The notes under the pieces are model-generated. The model saw only the letters and a list, made by a program, of their open reading frames with translations. It did not search any database and was not told the origin of the DNA. The position numbers and the translations under genes are program-made. A stretch of DNA of 64,000 nucleotides. Source: Arachidicoccus soli. GTDB lineage: Bacteria; Bacteroidota; Bacteroidia; Chitinophagales; Chitinophagaceae. The stretch lies in assembly GCF_003600625.1 (NCBI RefSeq), contig NZ_CP032489.1:558001-622000 (forward strand). Reading direction: 5' to 3'. This document shows positions 1 to 9,015 of the stretch, piece after piece (the first letter of the stretch is position 1; every line of letters starts with the position of its first letter).

Positions 1-626
1 AAATGTTGGTAGACGATGATGTGGATATGGGTTTAATTCCTGTGGCATATATTCCGCAAATGCGTGAATGGCATATTTATTCTGATTATTGTATTGGCTC
101 TGTTGGCCCGGTAGAAACTGTTTGTTTGTTTAGCGATGTGCCTGTGGAGAAAATAGAAAAAGTATTGCTCGATTACCAGAGTTTTTCTTCAGTAAATCTT
201 TGTAAAGTATTACTAAAAAATTATTGGGAAAAAGATGTAATATTTGAGAAAGCTTCAGAAAATTATATTAGTGAAATTGGCGGCACTACAGCGGGAGTAA
301 TTATTGGGGATCGGGTTTTTGAACAAAAGAATAGTACAAATTCTAAAAAATATATTTATGATTTGGCGGAGGAATGGACGAATTTTACAGGGCTACCTTT
401 TTTAATGGCTGCTTGGATTGCGAATAAAGAGTTGCCAGAAAGTTTTGTTGAAAGATTCAATGCGGCAAATAAAGTAGGGTTAGATGATTTAGATGCTGTT
501 ATCGATGAAAACCCTTATCCTGCGTACGATTTGCACCAATATTTTACACGCGACATCAGCTTTAATGTTGATGAGAAAAAACTGAAGGCAATGGATTTAT
601 TTTTAAAATTAATGAAAGAATTATAA
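1..626 (+). CDS. mqnA: Menaquinone biosynthesis protein MqnA (chorismate dehydratase), 5' end outside window
   Basis: About 207 residues of an MqnA/MqnD-fold enzyme, which in the futalosine pathway converts chorismate to 3-enolpyruvoyl-benzoate for menaquinone synthesis. The visible part carries the family block DMGLIPVAYIPQM, then DYCIGSVGPVETV (about residues 28-40) and LDYQSFSSVNL, followed by FTGLPFLMAAWI near residue 130. Family members are usually about 240-280 aa, so some 40-60 N-terminal residues lie left of the window; the ATG at base 3 is an internal Met. It ends one base before the next gene, suggesting a shared transcript. Presence of MqnA implies the futalosine rather than the classical Men route. 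Confidence 0.85.
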   Translation, partial: MLVDDDVDMGLIPVAYIPQMREWHIYSDYCIGSVGPVETVCLFSDVPVEKIEKVLLDYQSFSSVNLCKVLLKNYWEKDVIFEKASENYISEIGGTTAGVIIGDRVFEQKNSTNSKKYIYDLAEEWTNFTGLPFLMAAWIANKELPESFVERFNAANKVGLDDLDAVIDENPYPAYDLHQYFTRDISFNVDEKKLKAMDLFLKLMKEL

Positions 627-627
627 G

Positions 628-1131
628 ATGAAGATAGAGAGAGTTTATAAAATATTGACGACTATCATTATGCCCATCACTTACCTATTGGCTTTCTTTA
701 CACTTCCGGTGATATTTATGTCTCTGGGAAACCCCTCTTCTTTGATTGGGTCATTTATTTTTGTTTGCGTACTTATTTATACTTTCAAATCTGTCCTATT
801 TTTTAGGAGAAATATTCTTTTAGAAACACCTGCAAAAGCCAATACCAAAGATTGGATACGCATTAATGGATTTATCAGCGGGATTTTTATTATTGAAATA
901 CTTGTGAGTACAATTACCGTATTTGCCAGACCTACTGAAGTAATGCAGGTAATTAATAAAATGGTTGATTCATTTGCACAACAAAGTACCACAAAAGTTT
1001 CTGGGGATGATATTTATCATATGTTGAAAGGATTATTAATTTTCTTTTCGGTATATGCTCTTATTTTGCTGGCTCATATCATTATCAGTTTTAAATTTTT
1101 GAAAAAGTATCGAGATTTGCTTTCTCTATAG
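628..1131 (+). CDS. Small integral membrane protein of unknown function
   Basis: A 167-aa protein with four strongly hydrophobic stretches (about residues 10-30, 35-55, 82-103 and 135-155), so a likely four-helix inner-membrane protein. The loop between helices 3 and 4 is polar. I recognise no catalytic motif and do not assign a family. The ATG follows the mqnA stop codon after a single base, which points to translational coupling and an operon with mqnA. A strong hairpin terminator lies just downstream. Confidence 0.6.
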   Translation: MKIERVYKILTTIIMPITYLLAFFTLPVIFMSLGNPSSLIGSFIFVCVLIYTFKSVLFFRRNILLETPAKANTKDWIRINGFISGIFIIEILVSTITVFARPTEVMQVINKMVDSFAQQSTTKVSGDDIYHMLKGLLIFFSVYALILLAHIIISFKFLKKYRDLLSL

Positions 1132-1142
1132 TTTTTCACACA

Positions 1143-1180
1143 AAAAGACCAGCCATTGAACTTTCGATGGCTGGTCTTTT
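1143..1180. terminator. Bidirectional intrinsic terminator between the mqnA operon and trxA
   Basis: A perfect 14-bp inverted repeat (1143-1156 and 1167-1180, core GACCAGCCAT) with a 10-nt loop. The arms end in A and T runs, so it can stop transcription from both the plus-strand membrane protein gene and the convergent minus-strand trxA. Confidence 0.85.
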
Positions 1181-1215
1181 ATTCACTAATTTATAGATTA
1201 GCTAATTCACTGAAT

Positions 1216-1533
1216 CTAAAGATGTGCTTTGATTTTGTTTTCCAAAACTGATTTAGGCACGGCACCAATTTGTTTGTCCACTACTTCACCATTTTTGATA
1301 AACAAAATGGCAGGAATTGAAGTGATACCATATTTAACACTCACATCTGGATTGTTATCCACGTTTAGTTTGCCTACTTTTACTTTACCTTCGTAATCTT
1401 TAGCCAATTCTTCTACCACTGGTCCGATAGCGCGACAAGGTCCACACCATTCAGCCCAAAAGTCCACAACTGTTAATGTATCATTGGCCACGACTTCGGT
1501 GTCAAAGTTGGCATCTGTAAATTCTAAAGCCAT
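1216..1533 (-). CDS. trxA: Thioredoxin
   Basis: A 105-aa classical thioredoxin that reduces protein disulfides in the cytoplasm. It has the active-site WCGPC at residues 29-33, the buried Asp in VVDFWAEWC, and the cis-proline loop TSIPA (Pro74) facing the active site. Length and architecture match housekeeping TrxA with no extra domain or signal peptide. It is a single-gene unit convergent with the mqnA operon and divergent from the OsmC gene; a TATCTTTG -7 element lies about 45 bp upstream. The neighbouring OsmC gene fits a redox-protection theme, but no functional link is shown. Confidence 0.95.
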   Translation of the reverse strand: MALEFTDANFDTEVVANDTLTVVDFWAEWCGPCRAIGPVVEELAKDYEGKVKVGKLNVDNNPDVSVKYGITSIPAILFIKNGEVVDKQIGAVPKSVLENKIKAHL

Positions 1534-1576
1534 AGTTATTAATTTAAAATTTGAATAATCGTTTCTAATTGAATCG

Positions 1577-1584
1577 CAAAGATA
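1577..1584 (-). promoter_or_regulatory. Bacteroidota -7 promoter element for trxA
   Basis: TATCTTTG on the minus strand matches TAnnTTTG and sits 43 bp before the trxA ATG. No convincing -33 TTG is seen at the usual spacing. Confidence 0.55.
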
Positions 1585-1717
1585 ATTCCAATTTAAGTTT
1601 TATGATGATTTGACTTATCCACGCGCCTGATTATAACAAATAAATGACATAACGGCGTTTTTTAATGGAAAAGTTATAGGATTAATGACTAATTTTGCCT
1701 TCCTAATTAAAATGAAT

Positions 1718-2143
1718 ATGACAAGAATTGAATTGATACGCGCGAATAAACATTATGCTTTTGACTCTACTGATGAAAATGGGGTTATTACCAGAATGGA
1801 TACCAAACCGGAAATGGGTGGTGAAGGATATGGTGCAAGGCCTATGCAGCTATTGTTGAATGCATTGGTTGGTTGTGCTAGTATTGATGTATTAAGTATT
1901 TTAGAAAAGAAACGCCAACAAGTAAGTGATTATAAAGTAGTAGTAAATGGAGAAAGAGAGGCGGGAAAAGAACCCTCACTTTGGAGGGAAATTTTACTCA
2001 CCTTTATGATTAGTGGTGATGTTACAGAAGATAGTGCACGCCGTGCTATTGACTTGTCTTTAGATAAATATTGTTCTGTAGCGGCAACTTTGCGTGCAGC
2101 GGGTGCATCTATTAAATACGAATTGATTTTAAACGGGAAATAA
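1718..2143 (+). CDS. OsmC family protein
   Basis: An OsmC/Ohr-fold protein, a family of small thiol peroxidases acting on organic hydroperoxides, although some members have other roles. The two family cysteines are visible: one in NALVGCASIDVL and one in LDKYCSVAATL (Cys53 and Cys119 counted from this start), 66 residues apart as expected. The frame is open from an ATG at 1685, but the sequence before MTRIELIRANKHYAF is not family-like, so I prefer the ATG at 1718 (about 141 aa; 1712 is also possible). The closest subgroup appears YhfA-like rather than Ohr. Divergent from trxA. Confidence 0.8.
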   Translation: MTRIELIRANKHYAFDSTDENGVITRMDTKPEMGGEGYGARPMQLLLNALVGCASIDVLSILEKKRQQVSDYKVVVNGEREAGKEPSLWREILLTFMISGDVTEDSARRAIDLSLDKYCSVAATLRAAGASIKYELILNGK

Positions 2144-2190
2144 TTTCCGTATCCGTCATTCTCACACGTAATGGCTTAAATTTTTCAACC

Positions 2191-2218
2191 AAGTTGAAAT
2201 GGTATAACATTTCAACTT
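2191..2218. promoter_or_regulatory. Perfect hairpin in the metZ leader
   Basis: An 11-bp perfect inverted repeat (2191-2201 AAGTTGAAATG, loop GTATAA, 2208-2218) lies 30 bp before the metZ ATG. It lacks a T-tract, so it looks more like a 5'-UTR or operator element than a terminator of the OsmC gene. I do not recognise a known SAM riboswitch class. Confidence 0.4.
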
Positions 2219-2248
2219 TCCAACCCTATAATTTTCACTATCCAAAGA

Positions 2249-3424
2249 ATGAATAAAAAATTACATCCACAAACCCAGGCAATCAGACTGCAAACAGCGA
2301 CCACAAACCAAATGGAGCATTCTACTCCATTATTTTTAACTAGCAGTTTTGTATTTGAGACTGCTGATGATATGCGTGCAGCTTTTGCTGGTGAAACGGA
2401 AGATAATATTTACAGTAGGTATACGAATCCTACAGTTGATGAATTTGCTAATAAAGTTGCAGCAATGGAAAAAGCAGAAGCTGGTTTTGCCGTTGCAAGC
2501 GGTATGGCTGCTGTGTTTAGTTCTTTTATGGCTTTGTTGAAAGCAGGAGATCATTTGCTGTGCTGTCGTTCTATTTTTGGTGGAACAGTTACGGTAGTTA
2601 CTAAGTTTTTAGACAAATTCGGTATTGAATACACCTTTGTTCCTGCGGATGATTTAAGTGTTTGGGAAAAAGAAATAAAGCCTAATACTAAAATGGTCTA
2701 TGTGGAAACACCTACCAATCCACAATTGGAATTGTTGGATTTGGAAGAAGTTGGTAAACTGACTAAAAAACACAACCTCATTTATAATGTAGATAATTGT
2801 TTTGCTACACCTGTATTGCAGACTCCGGTTGATTTTGGAGCTGACTTGATTATTCATTCTGCTACCAAGTGGATGGATGGACAAGGCCGTGTTTTAGGTG
2901 GTGTAATTGTGGGCAAAAAAGAATTAGTACACGAAATATATTTATTCTGCCGTAATTCAGGTCCTACACTTTCTCCTTTTAATGCTTGGGTGCTAAGCAA
3001 AAGTTTAGAAACCTTGGATGTACGTATTCAACGCCATTGTGAAAGTGCTTTGAAAGTGGCTACTGAATTAGAAAAAAATGATAAGATTGCTTGGGTAAAA
3101 TATCCTTTTCTTCCAAGTCACCCACAATATGAAATCGCTAAAAAACAAATGAAAGCTGGTGGCGGTATTGTATGTTTTGAATTGAAGGGTGGGATAGAAG
3201 CAGGAAGTAAGTTTATGGATGCTTTAGAACTGCTTTCTCTTACCCCCAATTTAGGTGATTCAAGAAGCATAGCTTCGCATCCGGCAAGTACGACACATTC
3301 TAAGCTGTCTGATGAAGAAAGATCCAAAGTAGGGATTACTCCGGGTCTAATACGCGTTTCCGTAGGATTGGAATATGCAGATGATATTATTGATGATATT
3401 AAGCAAGCGTTAGAGAAATGTTAA
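2249..3424 (+). CDS. metZ: O-succinylhomoserine sulfhydrylase (Cys/Met metabolism PLP enzyme)
   Basis: A 391-aa PLP-dependent trans-sulfuration family enzyme. MetZ-type enzymes make homocysteine from O-succinylhomoserine and sulfide in methionine synthesis. The PLP lysine is in HSATKWMDGQGRVLGG (Lys207); the phosphate-binding YSRYTNPT is at residues 55-62, and the Asp that contacts the pyridine nitrogen is in YNVDN (Asp182). The GQGRVLGG run after the lysine is typical of the MetZ group, but cystathionine gamma-synthase or gamma-lyase cannot be wholly excluded without a tree. Full length, preceded by a hairpin that may regulate it. Confidence 0.85.
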   Translation: MNKKLHPQTQAIRLQTATTNQMEHSTPLFLTSSFVFETADDMRAAFAGETEDNIYSRYTNPTVDEFANKVAAMEKAEAGFAVASGMAAVFSSFMALLKAGDHLLCCRSIFGGTVTVVTKFLDKFGIEYTFVPADDLSVWEKEIKPNTKMVYVETPTNPQLELLDLEEVGKLTKKHNLIYNVDNCFATPVLQTPVDFGADLIIHSATKWMDGQGRVLGGVIVGKKELVHEIYLFCRNSGPTLSPFNAWVLSKSLETLDVRIQRHCESALKVATELEKNDKIAWVKYPFLPSHPQYEIAKKQMKAGGGIVCFELKGGIEAGSKFMDALELLSLTPNLGDSRSIASHPASTTHSKLSDEERSKVGITPGLIRVSVGLEYADDIIDDIKQALEKC

Positions 3425-3466
3425 AGCGATATTTTATTTAATGATGACACAGTTATTGCTACCTGT

Positions 3467-3488
3467 GTTTTGCTTTTGTTTATAGTAT
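3467..3488 (+). terminator. Weak hairpin downstream of metZ
   Basis: ACACAG (3467-3472) pairs with CTGTGT (3483-3488) and is followed by TTTGCTTTTGTTT. The stem is only 6 bp, so termination may be partial and read into the lysozyme gene. Confidence 0.4.
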
Positions 3489-4185
3489 GAAAAAAAATAT
3501 TTTATTCCTTTCCTTCGCCATTGTGTTTATTTCTGCATCCACTGCAGTTGTCTCATCTGAATTTTTTTCCGAGGAATCGACACAGGCAAATAAAAAAATA
3601 TGGGGATTGGATTTGTCGCATCATCAAGGTACGATTGATTGGGATTTACTGGCAAAACAAAAGCCTAATTTTATTTTTTTCAAAGCTACAGAAGGTGTTT
3701 CAAAAGCTGACGCTAGATATAGCAGTTATAGAAAAGATGCGCGGCGTTTACATATTCTAACAGGTGCTTATCATTATTTCTCATATTCCTCTCCTGGTTA
3801 TTGGCAAGCACAGAATTTCTTAAAGACTGCGAAATTACAACCCGGGGACCTTCCTCCAGTTTTGGATATTGAATGGACGAAGGTTATGCCTGATCCTACA
3901 CTTATTGCTAATGAAGCTGTTGCTTGGCTAAAGGTAGTAGAAAACAAATTGGGCGTGCGTCCTATTATTTATTGCAATTATCGTTTTTATACCGATTATT
4001 TGAAAGGAAAATTAAAGTACGAATACCCTTTATGGCTTTCTAATTATTCACGGTTACCGGAATATAAATGTATTTTTTGGCAAAAAACAAATAACTATTC
4101 CATAGAAGGTGTGCGAGGAAAGGTAGATTACAATCTCTTTATGGGAGGAGATAAAGACGATTTGCAAAATTTGTTATTGAAATAA
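3487..4185 (+). CDS. Glycoside hydrolase family 25 (lysozyme-like) secreted protein
   Basis: A 232-aa GH25 muramidase-type protein, a family that cleaves the MurNAc-GlcNAc bond of peptidoglycan. An N-terminal hydrophobic signal or anchor segment (residues 4-22) is followed by GLDLSHHQG (40-48) and VLDIEW (Asp127, Glu129), the expected catalytic acidic residues on the barrel strands. FFKATEG (64-70) and the C-terminal FWQ/DYNLF region also fit. It starts about 60 bp after metZ on the same strand but has no obvious functional link to it. Whether it remodels the cell's own wall or attacks others cannot be told. Confidence 0.88.
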   Translation: MKKNILFLSFAIVFISASTAVVSSEFFSEESTQANKKIWGLDLSHHQGTIDWDLLAKQKPNFIFFKATEGVSKADARYSSYRKDARRLHILTGAYHYFSYSSPGYWQAQNFLKTAKLQPGDLPPVLDIEWTKVMPDPTLIANEAVAWLKVVENKLGVRPIIYCNYRFYTDYLKGKLKYEYPLWLSNYSRLPEYKCIFWQKTNNYSIEGVRGKVDYNLFMGGDKDDLQNLLLK

Positions 4186-4213
4186 AATATTTTATCATTC
4201 TACCATTTAAGGA

Positions 4214-4915
4214 TTATTGCCCCACCCATTTTGCAATAAAGAAAGCTGCGACAGCCGCTACAACACCAATTAATACTGTCTTAATTGCACCTTTAAACGG
4301 AGATTCTCCGGTGAGTTTTGTTTTAATATAACCAAATATGAAAAGAAATAAGACGGTTGTAATGGCTGACAATTTCAACCCGTTCATCGGAATAGTAGTA
4401 ATAAAATAAGCAAACAGAGGAATAATGCCTCCCACAATATATGAGCAACCAATGGTGATGGCACTTTTGACAGCACGTTTTGGATCTGGTTCTTCCATTC
4501 CCAATTCAAACTGCATCATAAATTTAACCCACTTGTCCTTATTTTTGCTGAGTTCATCTGCTAGCGTATGTTGCAATTGCTCACTAAAACCATACTTGGC
4601 AAATATTTCTCTGACTTCATGTTTTTCTTCTTCGGGCATTTTCTCCACTTCTGCATACTCTCTTTTCAGCTCAGCGTAATAATGTTCGTAATCTGTACGG
4701 CCTGCAAGATAGCCGCCCAGACCCATGGCAATAGAACCGGCAACTATTTCTGCAATACCGGCTGTAATAATAATGCCATTATTCGTCACTGCGCTGCTTA
4801 GCCCTGCGGCTAATGCAAAAGGAACCGTTAATCCATCAGCCATACCAATAACAATGTCTTTAATCAAATCAGAAGCTGTAAAATGTTTTTCGGTATGTAC
4901 TTTCATTCCTTTCAA
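4214..4915 (-). CDS. VIT1/CCC1 family metal transporter
   Basis: A 233-aa membrane protein of the vacuolar iron transporter / CCC1 family, which exports Fe2+ or Mn2+ in its known members. It has an N-terminal helix pair with DIVIGMADGLTVPFALAAGL (about residues 20-39) and AGIAEIVAGSIAMGLGGYL, a hydrophilic helical metal-binding insert rich in Glu and Lys (about 80-140), then three C-terminal helices. This matches the five-helix family topology. An alternative start three codons downstream (MKVHTEKHF) is possible. It is transcribed toward the GH25 gene, ending 28 bp from it. Confidence 0.85.
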   Translation of the reverse strand: MKGMKVHTEKHFTASDLIKDIVIGMADGLTVPFALAAGLSSAVTNNGIIITAGIAEIVAGSIAMGLGGYLAGRTDYEHYYAELKREYAEVEKMPEEEKHEVREIFAKYGFSEQLQHTLADELSKNKDKWVKFMMQFELGMEEPDPKRAVKSAITIGCSYIVGGIIPLFAYFITTIPMNGLKLSAITTVLFLFIFGYIKTKLTGESPFKGAIKTVLIGVVAAVAAFFIAKWVGQ

Positions 4916-5006
4916 TTGTTTGATGAAGGTAGGATGATTTTATAGAAATTTTTCTTTTAAAAATTAAATAAAATGAAGTAGAAAATGGAATCAAATAAAT
5001 AAAAAA

Positions 5007-5037
5007 TAACTGGCGCATATGAAGCACGCGCCAGTTA
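5007..5037 (-). terminator. Intrinsic terminator of prfC
   Basis: A 10-bp perfect stem (TAACTGGCGC, 5007-5016, with 5028-5037) is followed on the minus strand by a run of six T, just past the prfC stop codon. Confidence 0.85.
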
Positions 5038-5078
5038 AAACCAATAATTTTCTATTTTATATTCCTTACAACCCAATT

Positions 5079-6662
5079 CTATTTATGAATTTCACTGGTA
5101 AAATGAAATTGTATGTCGGGGTTATTAGAAATTTCTGTATTTAAAAACCATTCGCTTTGCGCCAAATAAACCGGATTACCATCTTTATCTTCTGCAGAAT
5201 TTTGTTGTTTGAAACGAAGGAACTCCTCTAATTTTTTATTGTCTGTGGAAGTAAGCCAGCAAGCCTTGTAAAAAGGTAAAGTGCGGAATTCTACAGCTGC
5301 TCCATATTCCTGCAATAAACGGTATTGTATCACTTCAAATTGTAGTTCTCCCACGCAGCCAATTATTTTTTTATTGCCACCAAACTGAGTAAATAATTGC
5401 GCAACACCTTCATCAGTTAGTTGTGAAATACCTTTCTCCATTTGTTTGGTTTTCATCGGATCTTTATTTACCAACTCTTTAAAAATCTCCGGAGAAAATG
5501 AAGGGATACCCGTGAAGTAAAATCTCTCACCTTCAGTAAGAGTATCACCTATTTTAAAATTACCCGTATCAAAAAGCCCTACCACATCACCTGGATATGC
5601 GTCCTCAATAATATCTTTACTACGTGCCAAAAAACTATAAGGATTGCTAAAGCGAATGTCTTTTTCTAAACGTACGTGTTTGTAATATTTATTTCGTTCA
5701 AATTTCCCACTGCAAACTCTTAAGAACGCAATACGGTCACGATGTTTAGGATCGAGATTGGCGTGTATTTTAAAAACGAAGCCACTAAATTTATCTTCTT
5801 CAGCTGCCACCTCTCTTACAGTTGTTTCTCTGTTTCTTGGTGTTGGAGCTATGCGAATAAATGTATCAAGCATTTCTTTCACGCCGAAATTGTTAACAGC
5901 GCTTCCAAAAAACACGGGTGCAACTTTTCCTTTCAGATAATCTTTCACATTTAATTCTCCATAAACACCATCCACTAATTCTACATCTTCACGAAGGATC
6001 GTGGCATCATTTTCACCTATTTTTTTATCTAATATTGCGTCATTCAAATCTTCTATGATTGCGCTTGCATCTTCAGTTTTTGTATTGGCTGCAAAAAGTA
6101 GTAAATTCTTCTCATGCAGATTATATACGCCTTTAAAATCCTTGCCACTATTGATAGGAAGCGTCATCGGATGTAAACTTATATTGAGTTCTTTCTCAAT
6201 TTCTTCCAATAAATCGAAACGGTTTTTACCATCTCTATCCATTTTATTAATGAAGACAATTACTGGTGTATCACGCATACGGCAAACTTCCATCAAACGA
6301 CGTGTTTGGTCTTCCACCCCATTTACGCTATCCACTACCAAAACTACGCTATCCACAGCCGTAAGTGTACGATAGGTATCTTCCGCAAAGTCTTTGTGGC
6401 CGGGAGTATCTAAAAGATTAATTAAAAAACCTTCATATTCAAAAGTCATTACGGAGGTAGCTACAGATATTCCACGCTGTCTTTCTATTTCCATGAAATC
6501 GGAAGTTGCATGTTTTTTTATCTTGTTGCTCTTAACTGCACCTGCTGTTTGAATAGCCCCGCCAAACAACAAAAACTTTTCTGTGAGTGTGGTTTTCCCC
6601 GCATCGGGGTGGGAAATAATGGCAAAACTTTTGCGTCTATTGATTTCTTTTTCGTACTTCAT
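5079..6662 (-). CDS. prfC: Peptide chain release factor 3
   Basis: A 527-aa translational GTPase that recycles RF1/RF2 from the ribosome after peptide release. The G1 loop SHPDAGKTT (17-25), switch region [10 protein letters not shown]3 DTPGH (85-89) and G4 NKMD (139-142) are intact. The signature [19 protein letters not shown] and the C-terminal domain [23 protein letters not shown] (split here for length) distinguish RF3 from EF-G. Full length with ATG start; a TACCTTTG promoter element lies 16 bp upstream. Single-gene unit with its own terminator. Confidence 0.95.
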   Translation of the reverse strand: MKYEKEINRRKSFAIISHPDAGKTTLTEKFLLFGGAIQTAGAVKSNKIKKHATSDFMEIERQRGISVATSVMTFEYEGFLINLLDTPGHKDFAEDTYRTLTAVDSVVLVVDSVNGVEDQTRRLMEVCRMRDTPVIVFINKMDRDGKNRFDLLEEIEKELNISLHPMTLPINSGKDFKGVYNLHEKNLLLFAANTKTEDASAIIEDLNDAILDKKIGENDATILREDVELVDGVYGELNVKDYLKGKVAPVFFGSAVNNFGVKEMLDTFIRIAPTPRNRETTVREVAAEEDKFSGFVFKIHANLDPKHRDRIAFLRVCSGKFERNKYYKHVRLEKDIRFSNPYSFLARSKDIIEDAYPGDVVGLFDTGNFKIGDTLTEGERFYFTGIPSFSPEIFKELVNKDPMKTKQMEKGISQLTDEGVAQLFTQFGGNKKIIGCVGELQFEVIQYRLLQEYGAAVEFRTLPFYKACWLTSTDNKKLEEFLRFKQQNSAEDKDGNPVYLAQSEWFLNTEISNNPDIQFHFTSEIHK

Positions 6663-6678
6663 GAGATAAAATAGTGCG

Positions 6679-6686
6679 CAAAGGTA
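6679..6686 (-). promoter_or_regulatory. Bacteroidota -7 promoter element for prfC
   Basis: TACCTTTG on the minus strand, matching TAnnTTTG, 16 bp before the prfC ATG; implies a very short 5' leader. Confidence 0.6.
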
Positions 6687-6785
6687 AAATATAATTTAGG
6701 AATTACGAATATTGAATCATTCAAGACGAGAATTCCTAAATTATAAGGAGGAAAAGAAGTACAATTATAGATAGAATTTTCGGTA

Positions 6786-6938
6786 TTAAACTGATCTTCC
6801 AGAAATTAAACGAAATAGGACCGCAATGATTGCAAGTACCAATAAAATGTGAATGAGGCCACCGACATTGTAAACGAAGAAGCCTAAAATCCAACCGATA
6901 ATTAAGATTACTGCAATGATGTACAACAGATTTGACAT
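6786..6938 (-). CDS. 50-residue lmo0937-family membrane protein
   Basis: A 50-aa ORF starting MSNLLYIIAVILIIGWILGF and ending FRLISGRSV. It has two transmembrane helices (about 3-22 and 28-44) separated by a short VYNVGG turn. This pattern (hydrophobic N terminus, GW-LGF, glycine turn, HILLVLAIIAVLFRL) is that of the small lmo0937-type family, whose function is unknown. Codon and hydropathy structure make this frame far more credible than the longer overlapping frame at 6736-6990. In Bacteroidota such genes are often stress-associated, but nothing here shows that directly. Confidence 0.75.
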   Translation of the reverse strand: MSNLLYIIAVILIIGWILGFFVYNVGGLIHILLVLAIIAVLFRLISGRSV

Positions 6939-7067
6939 AACAATGAAATTTAGGTTTGAAAAATAATAACTTAACTAAGATTGTAACCAATTAATCGTTA
7001 GTTAATACACTATTTTGCAATATCCTTGCCAAAATAAAATGCGATAATTTTAAAGGGGGCGAGAAAA

Positions 7068-8951
7068 TTACATGGATTCACTCAGTTCTAGCCAACGCAT
7101 TTCTTTCGTTTCCAACAAGGAAGAAATTTCACCAATCCGCTTACTGTGCATAGAAAGCGTTTCATAACTAATATTTGAATCGCACAGTTCGTTTTCCAAT
7201 TTTGATTTCTCGATTTCTAAATCCGAAATCTCTTTTTCCAATAATTCAAATTCGCGTTTTTCTTTAAACCCAATTTTCTTTTTGGATGTGGAGGATTCTT
7301 CATCATTTTGAACGGGAGCTTCTATTTTTGTTGGAGAAGTTACTTTTTTATTCTGCTCTTCTATTTTTTGTTGGATCCGATATTGGGTATAGTTTCCTGG
7401 GAAATCGCGAATAAGGCCCTCGCCTTCAAAAACAAATAGATGATCGACTAATCGATCCATAAAATACCGATCGTGCGAAACAATTAAAATACAACCTTGA
7501 TAATCAGTTAAAAAATTTTCTAATACTGCCAGTGTAGGCAAATCCAAATCGTTGGTCGGTTCATCTAAAATCAAGAAATTGGGATTCCTAAATAAGATGG
7601 TTAATAATTGCAATCGTTTTTTCTCCCCGCCACTTAAAGAGCTGAGATATGTAAATTGCTTCTCAGGAGGGAATAGAAACAATTCTAGAAACTGAGCTGC
7701 ACTTAAGCTTCCGCCTTTGGCTAGCGGAAAACTTTCGGCAAATGACTTTACATATTCTATTACACGCAGATTATCTTTTATTTCTAGGCCTTGTTGAGAA
7801 AAGTTACCAAAGACAACTGTTTCGCCAATATTTATTTTGCCAGTATCCGCAGGTTCAATTTGTTGAATAATGTTGAGTAGGGTAGACTTCCCCATGCCGT
7901 TCTTGCCAATTACACCTATGCGTTCGCCTTTACTGAAAGTATAGTCAAATCCTTTAATAATGTTTTTCTCACCATAACTTTTATAAATCTTTTTCAGCTC
8001 CACCACTTTGCCCCCAAGCCTACTCATTTTGGCTTCTAATTGCAATTGGTTGTCTACAATTTTTTGTTTGGCTTTGGCCTCTACTTCATAAAAATTATCT
8101 TGTCGTGATTTACTTTTGGTAGTACGTGCCTTTGGTTGCTTGCGCATCCATTCCAATTCTTTGCGGTATTCATTTTTGGCCTTGTCAATGCTAGCTTGTT
8201 CACTTTCAATACGAGCAGCCTTTTTCTCCATATAATTTTCGTAATCACCTTTATACACATACATTTGAGAGCGCTCCAATTCCCAAATCTCATCGCATAC
8301 CGCGTCTAAAAAATAACGATCGTGTGTGACCAAAAGCAAGGTTACTTTTTCCTGATTCAGATAATGTTCCAGCCATTCAATCATTTCTACATCAAGATGG
8401 TTAGTTGGTTCATCCATCATCAATAATGTATGTTTGTGCTCAAAGCCAATATCAACAAGTGTTTTAGCTAATGCTACACGTTTTCTTTGCCCCCCACTCA
8501 GTGAATTGACTTTTTGATTGAAATTGCTGACATTCAGCTTGGCAAAGATTTGTTTTATTTTAGCTTCGAAATCCCAAGCATTCGATTCGTCCATTTTTTG
8601 CAATGCATCAGTAATTGCGTAGGCATCTTCTGTTTCCATCGCCTCTTCATATTCTCGAATCACTTGTATAACCGGATGTGCATCGTGTAATACATTCTCT
8701 AATACAGTTTTCTCTTCTTCGAAATGCGGATCTTGCTCAAACAAAGCGACAGTAACATCTTTGTGAATCCACAATTTACCTTCGTCGCAGGTTTCGTTTC
8801 CGGTTAATATCTTCAGTAAAGTGCTTTTGCCGACTCCATTTCGTGCAATTAAAGCAATTTTATCCCCTTCATTTATATGAAAAGAGATATTGTTAAATAG
8901 TGGCGTGATGCCATAACTTTTGGTAAGCCCCTCGGCGGACAAATAATGCAT
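7068..8951 (-). CDS. ABC-F family ATP-binding protein (Uup-like)
   Basis: A 627-aa soluble protein with two ABC ATPase domains and no membrane segments, the ABC-F arrangement; characterised relatives act on ribosomes (Uup, EttA, resistance factors). Domain 1 has Walker A ARNGVGKST (36-44), signature LSGGQ (151-155) and MMDEPTNHLD; domain 2 has GKNGMGKST (349-357), LSGGE (439-443) and ILDEPTNDLD. The charged linker (about 240-305) and a C-terminal coiled coil (about 560-627) match Uup, suggesting a ribosome or DNA-junction role rather than antibiotic resistance. The ATG is only 5 nt after a TATCTTTG element, so the mRNA may be leaderless. Confidence 0.9.
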   Translation of the reverse strand: MHYLSAEGLTKSYGITPLFNNISFHINEGDKIALIARNGVGKSTLLKILTGNETCDEGKLWIHKDVTVALFEQDPHFEEEKTVLENVLHDAHPVIQVIREYEEAMETEDAYAITDALQKMDESNAWDFEAKIKQIFAKLNVSNFNQKVNSLSGGQRKRVALAKTLVDIGFEHKHTLLMMDEPTNHLDVEMIEWLEHYLNQEKVTLLLVTHDRYFLDAVCDEIWELERSQMYVYKGDYENYMEKKAARIESEQASIDKAKNEYRKELEWMRKQPKARTTKSKSRQDNFYEVEAKAKQKIVDNQLQLEAKMSRLGGKVVELKKIYKSYGEKNIIKGFDYTFSKGERIGVIGKNGMGKSTLLNIIQQIEPADTGKINIGETVVFGNFSQQGLEIKDNLRVIEYVKSFAESFPLAKGGSLSAAQFLELFLFPPEKQFTYLSSLSGGEKKRLQLLTILFRNPNFLILDEPTNDLDLPTLAVLENFLTDYQGCILIVSHDRYFMDRLVDHLFVFEGEGLIRDFPGNYTQYRIQQKIEEQNKKVTSPTKIEAPVQNDEESSTSKKKIGFKEKREFELLEKEISDLEIEKSKLENELCDSNISYETLSMHSKRIGEISSLLETKEMRWLELSESM

Positions 8952-8956
8952 TGCCG

Positions 8957-8964
8957 CAAAGATA
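8957..8964 (-). promoter_or_regulatory. Bacteroidota -7 promoter element for the ABC-F gene
   Basis: TATCTTTG on the minus strand ends 5 nt before the ATG at 8951. With the usual distance from the -7 box to the start site, transcription would begin at or next to the start codon. Confidence 0.6.
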
Positions 8965-9015
8965 TAGTTTGATAGATGAATTATGAATTAAGAATAGGGA
9001 ATTCCTTGGGTCATA

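Noticed and set aside
6736-6990. 84-aa minus-strand frame overlapping the small membrane protein
   Set aside because: The overlapping 50-aa frame has a clear family pattern, while this one is Cys/His/Trp scattered with no structure.
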